Shown: positions 43,148 through 51,942 of the stretch, piece by piece | Layout of the letters: every line of letters begins with the position of its first letter | Position numbering within the stretch: position 1 is the stretch's first letter | From: Rhizobium sp. AC27/96 | GTDB taxonomy: Bacteria; Pseudomonadota; Alphaproteobacteria; Rhizobiales; Rhizobiaceae | Length of the DNA stretch: 64,000 nt | Direction: 5' to 3' | Assembly: GCF_001692325.1 (NCBI RefSeq) | Contig: NZ_LXKN01000018.1 | Span: 62,001-126,000 of the forward strand | Position numbers and translations under genes: made by a program | The notes under the pieces: generated by a model | Databases searched by the model: none | What the model was told of the DNA's origin: nothing | Seen by the model: the letters and a program-made list of their open reading frames with translations, nothing else

Positions 43148-45337
43148 ATGACGCAGGGATCACTTAATTATATCAATTATTTGACGGACACTAAAATCGG
43201 TCTTTCGCGTAGTGCCACGGCCCTCGTCACCCTGTTTGCATTAAGCGGAAATGCCTTTGCGCAGGATTCCGCTACCAGCGCGAACAGCGGCAATGCAACC
43301 CAGCTCGCGCCGATTATTGTCAGCGGTCAGTCGAGCGATGCCAGCGACAATACAACGGTAGCGGCAAAGAAGAGCCGTGGCGCCACCAAGATCAATACGC
43401 CTCTGGTTGAGACGCCGCGATCCGTTTCGGTGATCACCAGGAAGGAGCTGGAAGAACGCGGCGCGCAGGATGTCATCGAGGCTGTGCGTTACTCCGCCGG
43501 CGTCCAGACCGGCTCCTATGGTTTCGATCCGCGCTTCGATCAGGTCATTATCCGCGGCAATGACATTACGACCGACGGCGATTATCGCGACGGACTGCGG
43601 CAGCCCTATATGAATTACGGGATGTTCCGCACCGATCCCTATTCGCTGGACCGGGTTGAGGTGATCAAGGGGCCGGTATCCGTTCTCTATGGCGCGGGTT
43701 CGCCGGGCGGTATCGTCAACAAGATCTCGAAGCTGCCGACGGACGAGACCATCCGGGAGGTCGGGGTTCTCTACGGAACATCCGACCGTGCTCAGACGAT
43801 GTTCGACTTCGGCGGCCGGGTCAATCAGGACGATGACAGCATGCTGTACCGGATTGTCGGTCTCGCGCGAAAGGGCGATACCAATTTCGATATCGCCGAC
43901 GACCGTTATTTCATACAGCCGTCCTTCACCTGGAAGCCCGATGACGCGACGAAATTTACCGTTTACGGCTCGGCCCAGTCCACGGAAACCGATGCCAATG
44001 TCGGCGCGATGACCGGGCCTGATGGCAATGTTCTCGACTTTCGCGACAGCGACCCAGACTACGACTATCAGAAGACCAAGCAACAGCAGGTTGGCTATCA
44101 GTTCGAGCACGAGTTCGACGGAGGTTTCACCTTCCGCCAGAATCTTCGTTTCTCGCACCTGGATCTGAAGGCACGCTATCTCAGCACCCTCGGCTGGGTC
44201 GGCGACGTCGCCCAACGCGGTGCGACTGCGATTGGCGACCGGATGAATGTCTTTCAGGTCGACAACCAGCTTGAATCCAAATTCGACACGGGTCCGGCCG
44301 CTCACACCATGTTGTTTGGCCTCGATTATACCCGTATGAGCGATTACTTCGCCTATGGGATGGATGCGACGACCAGCCCCGCCTATGATTTCGACATCGA
44401 TCATCCGACCTACGGGGTATCGGGGCCTACGCCGTCTTATAATTTCAGCCGTGTCGATGCCAGCCTGCAGCAGTTCGGTGCCTATGCCCTCGATCAGATC
44501 GAGCTGGATAAATGGCGCTTCACCCTTGGCGGGCGCCAGACCTGGGTCAAGCAATCGACGGATACGACCATCGTCTCCTCCAATACGACCACGAATGACA
44601 GCCTCAACAAGAATGCATTTTCCTACCAGGCCGGTGCGCTCTATCTCTTTGACAATGATATAGCGCCTTTCACCAGCTATTCGACCTCCTTCAATCCGGT
44701 CACGCAACGCTCCGCCTCCGGCAGCATTCTTGATCCGACGAAGGGCGAACAATACGAACTGGGCGTGAAGTATCAGCCGCCGGGTACCGACATTTTGCTG
44801 TCGGCCGTTGCCTATCATCTCGTCGAAAAGAACAAGCCTGTCCTCGTCGATCCTGTAACGCTCGTCTACGCCTCGCTCAGTGAAGTCACCAACAAGGGTA
44901 TCGAGCTGGAAGCAAAGGCAAACGTAACCGACGCTTGGGATGTGATCGCTTCCTATTCCTACAATCATTCTGAAATCACGCGTGGTGATGACTCCGGCAA
45001 TGCGCCCGCGGTGACGCCGAAGAATATCGCCAGCCTATGGTCGAACTACAGCTTCCAGGAAGATACGGTGGCCAATGGTCTCAAGGTCGGTGCAGGCATT
45101 CGCTACACGGGTGAGAACTACACAAGCACGGCCAACACCGCCAAGAACGATGCCAGCATCTATCTAGATGCGGCGCTCTCCTACGATTTTGGCGCGATCG
45201 ACCAGAAATACAAAGGCCTCACAGCCTCCTTCGATATCCGCAATATCGCCAATCGCCGCCTGACGGTGTGCAACAGCGGCTATTGCTACCTCGGACAGGG
45301 CCGTAACATCACGGCGTCGTTGAAGTATCGCTGGTAA
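43148..45337 (+). CDS. TonB-dependent hydroxamate siderophore receptor (FhuA/FegA-like)
   Basis: 729 residues. An extended signal peptide ends near 'GNAFAQ'; a TonB box-like 'APIIVSG' follows at about 55. The plug domain carries 'ETPRSVSVITRKELEERGAQDVIEAVRYSAGV' and 'VEVIKGPVSVLYGAGSPGGIVN'. A 22-strand barrel ends in 'YCYLGQGRNITASLKYRW', with the paired cysteines near the C terminus seen in ferrichrome-type receptors and a terminal aromatic residue. It should import the ferric form of the siderophore made by the cluster, or a related hydroxamate. Confidence 0.92.
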   Translation: MTQGSLNYINYLTDTKIGLSRSATALVTLFALSGNAFAQDSATSANSGNATQLAPIIVSGQSSDASDNTTVAAKKSRGATKINTPLVETPRSVSVITRKELEERGAQDVIEAVRYSAGVQTGSYGFDPRFDQVIIRGNDITTDGDYRDGLRQPYMNYGMFRTDPYSLDRVEVIKGPVSVLYGAGSPGGIVNKISKLPTDETIREVGVLYGTSDRAQTMFDFGGRVNQDDDSMLYRIVGLARKGDTNFDIADDRYFIQPSFTWKPDDATKFTVYGSAQSTETDANVGAMTGPDGNVLDFRDSDPDYDYQKTKQQQVGYQFEHEFDGGFTFRQNLRFSHLDLKARYLSTLGWVGDVAQRGATAIGDRMNVFQVDNQLESKFDTGPAAHTMLFGLDYTRMSDYFAYGMDATTSPAYDFDIDHPTYGVSGPTPSYNFSRVDASLQQFGAYALDQIELDKWRFTLGGRQTWVKQSTDTTIVSSNTTTNDSLNKNAFSYQAGALYLFDNDIAPFTSYSTSFNPVTQRSASGSILDPTKGEQYELGVKYQPPGTDILLSAVAYHLVEKNKPVLVDPVTLVYASLSEVTNKGIELEAKANVTDAWDVIASYSYNHSEITRGDDSGNAPAVTPKNIASLWSNYSFQEDTVANGLKVGAGIRYTGENYTSTANTAKNDASIYLDAALSYDFGAIDQKYKGLTASFDIRNIANRRLTVCNSGYCYLGQGRNITASLKYRW

Positions 45338-45344
45338 GCTTCCT

Positions 45345-45372
45345 GCGGGCGCCGATTTTTTGCGGTGCCCGC
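45345..45372 (+). terminator. Putative terminator after TonB receptor gene
   Basis: GCGGGCGCCG (45345-45354) pairs with CGGTGCCCGC (45363-45372) with one wobble around an eight-base loop, seven bases after the receptor stop. Only three T follow the stem, so efficiency may be modest. Confidence 0.5.
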
Positions 45373-45536
45373 TTTCATCCCGATGGCCGCGTTTCGTTGG
45401 CTGAACGCGGTCTTCCCATCAGGAAGGCTAGTTTACAGCCTAAGCCTATTTCATAGGGTGTCCTCAGCCTTGCTGCTGCGGCGATGAGGCTGTAGCCTGC
45501 TGAAAATATCCCGACCATCCCATCCGGAGGCTTCGT

Positions 45537-46118
45537 GTGGCCGAGGTCTTGTTGTTCCACCATGCACAAGGATTGACCCCGGGTGTGCGCGGCTTTGCTG
45601 ACGAGTTGCGGGCCGCCGGTCACATTGTGCATACGCCGGATCTATTCGGCGGGCGCACGTTCCAGAGCATCGAGGAGGGGCTCGCCCATATAGGCGAGGT
45701 CGGATTCGACGACATGCGGGAGCGCGGAGCTCGCATCGCAGATGAACTGCCTTCCGCGCTCGTCTATGCCGGGTTCTCGTTCGGTGTGTTGCCGGCGCAA
45801 AAACTGGCGCAGACACGGCCCGGAGCCCGAGGCGCTCTCTTCTTCCATTCCTGCCTGCCGATCAGCGGCGAATGGGCCTTCGGCCCTTGGCCGGACGGTG
45901 TTGCGGTTCAGATTCACGGCATGGAAAACGACCCGATCTTCGCTGGCGAAGCCGACATCGATGCCGCCCGCGAGATCGTGGCGAAGGTCGAGGATGCGGA
46001 GCTTTTCCTTTATCCCGGTGATCAGCACTATTTCGCTGACAGCTCGCTCCCGTCGTATGATGCGGGCGCAACCGCATTGCTGACGAGGCGAGTACTTGAG
46101 TTCCTGGATCGCGTCTGA
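45537..46118 (+). CDS. Dienelactone hydrolase family protein
   Basis: 193 residues from a GTG with GGAGG upstream. The alpha/beta-hydrolase fold shows 'EVLLFHHAQGLTPGVRGFADELRAAGHIVHTPDLFGG' and, at the nucleophile position, 'YAGFSFGVLPAQKLA' (a serine elbow rather than the cysteine of classic dienelactone hydrolases), with His in 'YPGDQHYFAD'. It sits between the receptor and the Fhu genes but without a shared operator. It could be a housekeeping hydrolase; a role in siderophore metabolism is unproven. Confidence 0.75.
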   Translation: MAEVLLFHHAQGLTPGVRGFADELRAAGHIVHTPDLFGGRTFQSIEEGLAHIGEVGFDDMRERGARIADELPSALVYAGFSFGVLPAQKLAQTRPGARGALFFHSCLPISGEWAFGPWPDGVAVQIHGMENDPIFAGEADIDAAREIVAKVEDAELFLYPGDQHYFADSSLPSYDAGATALLTRRVLEFLDRV

Positions 46119-46186
46119 TCCACGCCGGCGTCTTGACCCAACTTGGGCTGCAGACGTGGTTCCGCAACAACGCTTTATTCTTAAGA

Positions 46187-48178
46187 TTATGCCGTCCTGC
46201 GCCGCTTCATCAGCAGGATCAGCAGCAACGGGGCGCCGACGAGGGCGGAAACCAGTCCTGCGGGGATCTGATAGGGGAAGGCGATCATTCTGCCGAACCA
46301 GTCCGCAAGCACCATCAAACCGCCACCGGCAAGGGCTGCGCCGGCAAGCTGAGGTGTCGCCCGCCGTAATCCCAACTCTCTCGCCAGATGTGGACCCATG
46401 AGGCCGATGAAGCTCAAGGGGCCGACGACAAGAGTGGCGGCTGCGGTCATGGCGGCAGCCAGAGCAAACAGGCAGCCGCGAGCGAGATTGACGCGGATTC
46501 CGATTGCTTGCGCCGCCTGCGGGCCGAGTGGCAGGAGATCGAGCCAGCGATGCGCGAGGAAGGCGAGCGCCACGCCCGCGAAGGCCGCGGCGGTTGCGGC
46601 AGTCGCTTTTGGTATATCAACAAGATAGGTAGACCCGCTCATCCACTGCATGACGATCATGGCGCGTGGATCACCACTGGCGGCGAGCACGCTGATGAAG
46701 GCATCAAGCATGGCGCCAAGGGCAATGCCCGTCAGCAGGACCCGCTCGGGCGCAAAGCCTGAACGGATGCCGAAAATGAAAATGGCAACTAGAACGGCGA
46801 ACGCGCCGAGGCCACCGAAGCCGAGTTGGGCTGCCATGCCGGGAGCGGGCAGGATAAAGAGGGCGGCAGTAACACCGATTGTTGCGCCGGCGGAGATCCC
46901 CAGCACTTCCGGGCTCGCCATTTCATTGCCGCTGAGCCGCTGCAGGATCGCACCGACAACGCCAAGCATCGTGCCGGCAGCGAAGGCGGCGACAACGCGC
47001 GGCAACCGATAGGGCAGCACATCAGGCCATTGCAGATAGGCGAGAATTGTCCAGGCGCCATCTGGGGCACGCCCGAAGAAGATTGCGCCCAGAAGAAGGA
47101 TAGCAAGCCCGACGACCGTCGCAAGCAGAAGCGTTCGCGAGGCATTTGCTGCCCGGTTGGAGCCTTGCGACGGCGCGGGCACGTTACGCTGCATTGCCTT
47201 GAAGCGCGGCAACATCAAGAGCAGGAGCGGCGCCCCGAGTAAAGCGGTGATGGCGCCTGTGGGCAGGAATGTCGATGACGCGCCGGAAAGCAGCATCAGC
47301 GCTTGATCGGTCAAAAGCAGCAAGCCGGCGCCGATGAGCGGCGACCAGATGAGTTGGCTCTTCATATGCCGCGCACCGGCGAGATGGGCGACACGCGGAG
47401 CGATCAGGCCGATGAAGCCGATGACGCCGACGGCACTGGTGACGATCGCGGCGAGTACGATGGCAAGGCAGACAGCGGCAATGCGTATCCGCTTGACCGA
47501 GAGGCCGAGCCCACTGGCACCGCCGTCGCCGAGTTCCATAAGCGATAGCGGCCGTGCCATCAGAAAGGCGGCAGCCGCGAGAATGGCGATCTTCGGCAGG
47601 AGGGAAAGCGGAATGCTCCAGCTTTGCTGTGCCAGTGATCCCGCTCCCCAGATGAAAAGACCGGAGAGATAGCGATCGTTCATCAGGACGAGAATGGCGG
47701 CAAGCGCTCCGCTCCAGACACTGACGATCAAGCCGGATAGTATCAGGGCAAACGGAGAGAAACCCCGTCTCGCGCCGATCAGAAAAACGACTCCAGCGGC
47801 GGCAGCACTTCCAAACAGCGCAACGACATCGCGGCCAAGGCCCTGTAATGCCGGAAAGGCGAGTATGACGGCGACGAGCGCGAGGTTCGCACCGGCGGAA
47901 ATGCCGAGGGTCTCGGGCGAGGCCAGCGGATTGCGCAGCACCTGCTGCAAAAGGCTTCCCGAAAGGGCAAGGGCAGCGCCGGCAAGAAGCGCGGTGACGA
48001 TGCGTGGCAGCGTCGAATACAGCAGGAGAAGACGCTGAGGATCGTAGGCGGTCTCCTGCACCAGCAGTCGCGAAAAGTCGGGGGCCACCTGATGCCAGGC
48101 GAGCAACCCAGCCAGCACCAACAGCGTCAACGCGACGGCGGGTGCGCCGAGAATTGTGTTTGCCTCGGTGCGGTTCAT
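46187..48178 (-). CDS. fhuB: Fused Fe(III)-hydroxamate ABC transporter permease (FhuB-like)
   Basis: 663 residues from the ATG at 48178, overlapping the binding-protein stop by four bases. Two FecCD-type permease halves are fused (about 1-335 and 345-663), each with 'GxLLQxVLRNPLASPETLGISAGA'-like segments ('NPLASPETLGISAGANLAL' and 'NEMASPEVLGISAGATIGV') and 'LIAPRVAHLAGARH'/'MGPHLARELGLRR' coupling regions. Length and fusion match E. coli FhuB. It transports ferric hydroxamates across the inner membrane. Confidence 0.93.
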   Translation of the reverse strand: MNRTEANTILGAPAVALTLLVLAGLLAWHQVAPDFSRLLVQETAYDPQRLLLLYSTLPRIVTALLAGAALALSGSLLQQVLRNPLASPETLGISAGANLALVAVILAFPALQGLGRDVVALFGSAAAAGVVFLIGARRGFSPFALILSGLIVSVWSGALAAILVLMNDRYLSGLFIWGAGSLAQQSWSIPLSLLPKIAILAAAAFLMARPLSLMELGDGGASGLGLSVKRIRIAAVCLAIVLAAIVTSAVGVIGFIGLIAPRVAHLAGARHMKSQLIWSPLIGAGLLLLTDQALMLLSGASSTFLPTGAITALLGAPLLLLMLPRFKAMQRNVPAPSQGSNRAANASRTLLLATVVGLAILLLGAIFFGRAPDGAWTILAYLQWPDVLPYRLPRVVAAFAAGTMLGVVGAILQRLSGNEMASPEVLGISAGATIGVTAALFILPAPGMAAQLGFGGLGAFAVLVAIFIFGIRSGFAPERVLLTGIALGAMLDAFISVLAASGDPRAMIVMQWMSGSTYLVDIPKATAATAAAFAGVALAFLAHRWLDLLPLGPQAAQAIGIRVNLARGCLFALAAAMTAAATLVVGPLSFIGLMGPHLARELGLRRATPQLAGAALAGGGLMVLADWFGRMIAFPYQIPAGLVSALVGAPLLLILLMKRRRTA

Positions 48179-49080
48179 GCGATTTTTTCCAGATGATCGA
48201 GCAGGATGCGCGCGAAGCGCTCCGCTTCCTGTACCATGCCGAACATCAGCGTCCCCGGAAGCACCGAGACGCGTCCGGCCTGTACGAAGGGCAGGCTGGT
48301 CCAGAGCGGGCTGTCTTGCAGCTTGTCGAGTATGTTGGGCGGAAGAAGGGGTTCGAAGGCGATCAGGCGCAGGCTTGGGTCGAGCGTCGCCAGTTGCTCC
48401 AGCCCGATCGTTTCGAAGCCCCAATAATCACCCGAACCTGTCCAGGCATTCTTGAGGCCGATCCTGCTCATGACATTCTGATAGAGGCCGGCGCCGCAAT
48501 AGATACGGGCGTGACGGTCGTCGACAAAATTGATCAGTGCCAGCGGCGGCGGCTGAAGCTTGCTCACGCGGCGGGCACAATCGTCGAAAAATTGCTCGGA
48601 TCGAGCCAGAAAGTCGTCCGCCTGCCGTTGCCGGCCGATGGCCGCGCCGAGGAGCCGCGTGGCTTCGATGGAGCGCTGCAGAGCTTCGCCGCCTTCGGCA
48701 TAGATCGTCAGCTCAAGCACCGGCGAGATTGCTTCCAGGCGAGGCTTCAGGGGGGCGAGATAGGGCGTGGTCAGGATCAATGCCGGCTTCAGGCTTGCGA
48801 GAACCTCGAGATTGATCTCGCTGGTGGTGCCGAGATCGACAACGCCGGCCGGCATTTTCGGCTCGACGACCCATATGTCCCAATCGGCAAGCGACGCGAT
48901 CGCCGCAGGTGTGACTCCGAGGGCCAGGAGGGTCGATGCCAGCCCATAGTCGAGCGAAACGATCGGGCCGGATATTGTTTCGGTCGCTTGGGCCATTCCG
49001 GGAGCGGCAAACAGCGCCGCGGCAAGAAGCATCTGGCGGCGTGAAAGTTTCAGGCTTTCAAATCGTGGTTCAAATGACAT
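48175..49080 (-). CDS. fhuD: Fe(III)-hydroxamate periplasmic binding protein (FhuD-like)
   Basis: 301 residues. The N terminus has a twin-arginine-like signal 'LKLSRRQMLLAAALFAAPG', as in E. coli FhuD. The mature part is the type III binding fold: 'IVSLDYGLASTLLALGVTPAAIASL' and 'LVLEVLASLKPALILTT'-like segments. An in-frame ATG at 49098 is an alternative start. It overlaps the FhuC gene at its start and FhuB at its stop, so the three proteins are made together. Confidence 0.9.
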   Translation of the reverse strand: MSFEPRFESLKLSRRQMLLAAALFAAPGMAQATETISGPIVSLDYGLASTLLALGVTPAAIASLADWDIWVVEPKMPAGVVDLGTTSEINLEVLASLKPALILTTPYLAPLKPRLEAISPVLELTIYAEGGEALQRSIEATRLLGAAIGRQRQADDFLARSEQFFDDCARRVSKLQPPPLALINFVDDRHARIYCGAGLYQNVMSRIGLKNAWTGSGDYWGFETIGLEQLATLDPSLRLIAFEPLLPPNILDKLQDSPLWTSLPFVQAGRVSVLPGTLMFGMVQEAERFARILLDHLEKIA

Positions 49081-49915
49081 AGGCGAGCGGCGTTCCATGC
49101 ACCGGGTGGGCCGTCACACCCATATTCGTGCCGTAGATCGTATGCAGCGTTTCCGCCGTCATCAGGCTGGACGAGGGGCCGGCGGCGATCAGATGGCCGT
49201 GCTTCAACGCATGCAGATGATCGCAGAAATGCGCGGCGACGTTGATGTCATGCAGCACGAGGATGACGCTCAAACCCTTTGTCTGGCAAAGCTCGCGCAC
49301 AAGGCCGAGAATTTCCATCTGGTGAGCGATGTCGAGCGCCGAGGTCGGCTCGTCCAGAAGCAGGCAGCGGCTGTCCTGTGCGACCAGCATGGCTATCCAC
49401 ACTCGCTGGCGCTCGCCGCCCGAAAGCGTGTCCACCATCCGGCCTTTCAGCGTATCCACATGAGTGAGCCGCATCGCCGTCTCGACCTTCTCGCGATCGG
49501 CATCGGTAAAACGGCCGAGAGCTCCATGCCAGGGGTAGCGGCCGCAGGCGACAAGTTCCTCGACGGTCATTCCGGCCGCGGATGTTGTATCCTGCGGCAG
49601 ATAGGCGACGGCGCGGGCAAAGGCACGCATGTCATAGGAATTCACCGAGACGCCATCAAAGACGATCCGTCCGCCCGTCGGCTGGATCTGCCGCGCGAGC
49701 AATTTGATCAGGGTGGACTTGCCGGAGCCGTTGTGCCCGATCAGGCCGGAGATCTCGCCAGCATTGAAGGTCAGATCGAGCGGATGAAGAATGATCTTGC
49801 CATCGACATCGAAGCGCAGGCTTTCTGTCGTGAAGACAGGGTGCGGCTCAGTGTCGACTTGGGCAATGGGTTGGGCTTTCATGGCTGTCTCTCGGGAAGC
49901 AAATGGTTCGGTCAT
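49070..49915 (-). CDS. fhuC: Fe(III)-hydroxamate ABC transporter ATPase (FhuC-like)
   Basis: 281 residues. Walker A 'GHNGSGKSTLIKLLARQ', signature 'LSGGERQRVWIAMLVAQ', Walker B 'LLLDEPTSALDIAHQ' and H-loop 'LHDINVAAHFCDH' are intact and match FhuC/FepC-type proteins. An in-frame ATG at 49882 is an alternative start. It is preceded by the GNAT gene and sigma factor gene in the same direction, suggesting one iron-controlled operon from the IRO box at 51128. Confidence 0.92.
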   Translation of the reverse strand: MTEPFASRETAMKAQPIAQVDTEPHPVFTTESLRFDVDGKIILHPLDLTFNAGEISGLIGHNGSGKSTLIKLLARQIQPTGGRIVFDGVSVNSYDMRAFARAVAYLPQDTTSAAGMTVEELVACGRYPWHGALGRFTDADREKVETAMRLTHVDTLKGRMVDTLSGGERQRVWIAMLVAQDSRCLLLDEPTSALDIAHQMEILGLVRELCQTKGLSVILVLHDINVAAHFCDHLHALKHGHLIAAGPSSSLMTAETLHTIYGTNMGVTAHPVHGTPLAYVI

Positions 49916-49942
49916 GTATCGCGTATCTGCAAATGGGCGGGA

Positions 49943-50416
49943 TCAGTGCATGGCCATCAATGGTTTGACGAAGAACAGGCACGGATTGTCTTCCTGCCAA
50001 AGGGTGGGGAAGATCTCCGCGCGGATGAAACCGTTTCTGTCGTAGAAGGTGCGCGTCGCATCATATTGCGGCTCGTTCCTGCCTCGGGGGGCCAACGTCT
50101 TCACCGTCAGAAGCTTGCAATCGGCGGAGCGGGCAAATCGTTCGGCGGCAGTCAGCAAGCGCTTGCCGATGCCGCCGCCGTGATATCGGCGCCGCGTGGC
50201 GATCACCAGGATTTCCATGGCAGATGGGGGATGCGGTCTTACGGCAACGAAACCGGCGATTTTATCCTCTTCGATACAGCCGAACATCGGGAGGGTTTCC
50301 ACCGCTTTGGCGCAGGCGTCGATGACGGCCGGCTCCGTGAACCAATCCGTCAATTCCGACATGATGTCACGACAGATTTGGCCTTTGCGTTCGGTTATCT
50401 CAACTGCTTCCTGCAT
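49943..50416 (-). CDS. GNAT-family N-acetyltransferase in iron operon
   Basis: 157 residues with the acetyl-CoA loop 'VIATRRRYHGGGIGKRLLTAAERFA' and the later 'TRTFYDRNGFI' strand-helix of the GNAT fold. It lies between the sigma factor and the Fhu transporter genes. It differs from the IucB-type acyltransferase at 57604, so it may add a second acyl group (compare the N2-acetylation of vicibactin by VbsC) or detoxify the compound. The function is inferred only from context. Confidence 0.72.
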   Translation of the reverse strand: MQEAVEITERKGQICRDIMSELTDWFTEPAVIDACAKAVETLPMFGCIEEDKIAGFVAVRPHPPSAMEILVIATRRRYHGGGIGKRLLTAAERFARSADCKLLTVKTLAPRGRNEPQYDATRTFYDRNGFIRAEIFPTLWQEDNPCLFFVKPLMAMH

Positions 50417-50467
50417 CTATTCTTTCTCTTGCTGGCAACGACTTGCCGAAATGGCGAAGTACCGCCA

Positions 50468-51058
50468 TCAGACACGCAACTCCCCCGGGCGCGAAGATCG
50501 GTCTCGCTTGTGACCGCGACCGGAAGCCATGGTCTGATCGGCCTCGAGCGCAATCGCCGCCAGGCAGCGTGAATGCGCCTCTCGCAAAAGGCCGCAAACA
50601 AGGGCGCAGGATACGCCCGCCTCCTTGGCAATGATATTTTGGGGAACATCATCGAAGTAATGTTCCTCGTAAAACTTGCGGGTCCTGGCCGGCATCGCCT
50701 CGACCGTGCAACGGAAAGCCTTATAGGCTTCGGCCTCGTGCAGGTGTTCCTCGGGACTTCCATAGGCGGAGGTGTTGTCGCCGACTTCCTCTTCGACGAA
50801 GAGGCCTCTTTCATATCGCAGGCGTCGCATATGATCGGTCGCCAGATTGCGTACCATGCGCATAAGATAGGGCGTCGGCGCCGCTATATCCTGCCTGAGC
50901 GGCTTCGAGACCAGTTGCAGCAGGACCTCTTGCACGACATCTTCGGCCAAGCTCATGCAACCTGTGATCCTGCGCGCGACGGAGAGGAGCTTCGGGTAGG
51001 CGTGAAGTGCGGTTTGGAGTTGTTCATTGGAAGTCGACTGCGAATGGTTGGCAATCAT
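50468..51058 (-). CDS. ECF sigma factor of the FecI/PvdS/RpoI iron group
   Basis: 196 residues. Region 2 ('YPKLLSVARRITGCMSLAEDVVQEVLLQLV...PYLMRMVRNLATDHMRR') and region 4 ('MPARTRKFYEEHYFDDVPQNIIAKEAGVSCALVCGLLREAHSRC') are clear. An IRO box lies 70-84 bases upstream. No FecR-type anti-sigma gene is adjacent, so control is probably by iron through transcription, as for PvdS and rhizobial RpoI. It is the likely activator of the NRPS and acyltransferase promoters, which lack an IRO box. Confidence 0.9.
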   Translation of the reverse strand: MIANHSQSTSNEQLQTALHAYPKLLSVARRITGCMSLAEDVVQEVLLQLVSKPLRQDIAAPTPYLMRMVRNLATDHMRRLRYERGLFVEEEVGDNTSAYGSPEEHLHEAEAYKAFRCTVEAMPARTRKFYEEHYFDDVPQNIIAKEAGVSCALVCGLLREAHSRCLAAIALEADQTMASGRGHKRDRSSRPGELRV

Positions 51059-51127
51059 GTCGGGCTCTCGCTGAAATCCAAAGTTGCATTTCGTGTGCCC
51101 CTCTTTTTTGGGGGACCCTATAAAACA

Positions 51128-51142
51128 TGATAATCATAGTCA
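51128..51142 (-). promoter_or_regulatory. IRO box (RirA-type) before sigma factor gene
   Basis: TGATAATCATAGTCA on the plus strand (TGACTATGATTATCA on the coding strand), TGA-N9-TCA with an AT-rich centre. It is in the 151-base gap between the phosphopantetheinyl transferase end and the sigma gene start. It is nearly identical to the box at 43058, so the sigma factor operon and the receptor should be co-repressed by iron. Confidence 0.72.
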
Positions 51143-51209
51143 AGATAGAATCGAAGGAAAGCGGATCTTCTTCACTTCCACTATTTATCTCCATGATTTT
51201 ATTTTAATT

Positions 51210-51941
51210 TTAAATGAACCTCATGAAGGAAGCGAGGTTGGCATGGTGTTGCCAGATCGGTTCCACCGTGGTCTTCGAAACGGCTGTAGCCCATTGAAAA
51301 CTGTTGGTTTCTTCGCCGTGAAATTGACCGGACCGTATGGAGGTTGGCTTCGCCTGTGACTGGCTCTTGATATCTATGATTGTATCATCGGCGCCGAGTA
51401 TCACGTGCTGCGGGTCAGTGAGAAAACCGTCGCCAAGACACTTGAGAGCCGCTTCCTTGCGAACCCAATAGGACAGAAATGTCTTGTGGCGCTGCTCGAA
51501 GGCCAGTCGGTGAATATCGTCAAGCTCGCGCCCGGAAAGAATCAGCGGCATGATCTCGCGGGCTTGGGCTTCGGAAAATGCATCGAGCCGTTCGATATCT
51601 ATTCCGACATGGCCGCCGCGACAGATTGCGAGCGCCACCGTGTTTCTCGTATGGGAGAGATTGAAGTCGATCTCCGGATAGTCGGGAAGAAAGGGCCGGC
51701 CGGCCGGCGTAATCGTAATAGAGAGTGCCTGCGGCGCGCAGCCAGCAATGGCCCCGACAATGCCGCGGCAAAGAGCTCGCCCGGCGACGAACAGGCGTCG
51801 CGCCTCCATTGAGCGAAACCCGGCCGCGCGTTGCCTTTCCGCTTCACTTAACAATTGCTCCGGGATGTGAAGGCCGTCGCGCAGATGCAGGCTGTGAAGC
51901 TCGATCTGCGCGATCTCGTCGCTCGTCTCAAAAGCATCCAC
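51210..51941 (-). CDS. 4'-phosphopantetheinyl transferase, Sfp/EntD type
   Basis: 243 residues. Motifs are 'RLFVAGRALCRGIVGAI', 'IDFNLSHTRNTVALAIC', 'VGIDIERLDAF' (magnesium-binding Asp and Glu) and 'SYWVRKEAALKCLGDGF'. It transfers phosphopantetheine from CoA to the serine of carrier domains, here Ser1002 of the NRPS. Its start is one base after the hydroxylase stop, so it is in the NRPS operon. Confidence 0.92.
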   Translation of the reverse strand: MDAFETSDEIAQIELHSLHLRDGLHIPEQLLSEAERQRAAGFRSMEARRLFVAGRALCRGIVGAIAGCAPQALSITITPAGRPFLPDYPEIDFNLSHTRNTVALAICRGGHVGIDIERLDAFSEAQAREIMPLILSGRELDDIHRLAFEQRHKTFLSYWVRKEAALKCLGDGFLTDPQHVILGADDTIIDIKSQSQAKPTSIRSGQFHGEETNSFQWATAVSKTTVEPIWQHHANLASFMRFI

Positions 51942-51942
51942 C

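Noticed and set aside
43241-44968. 575-codon open frame on the minus strand opposite the TonB receptor
   Set aside because: The receptor on the plus strand has plug, barrel and signal motifs; the antisense frame has no family pattern or ribosome site.
49097-50572. 491-codon open frame opposite fhuC and the GNAT gene
   Set aside because: It crosses two well-supported genes on the other strand, which cannot both be shadows.
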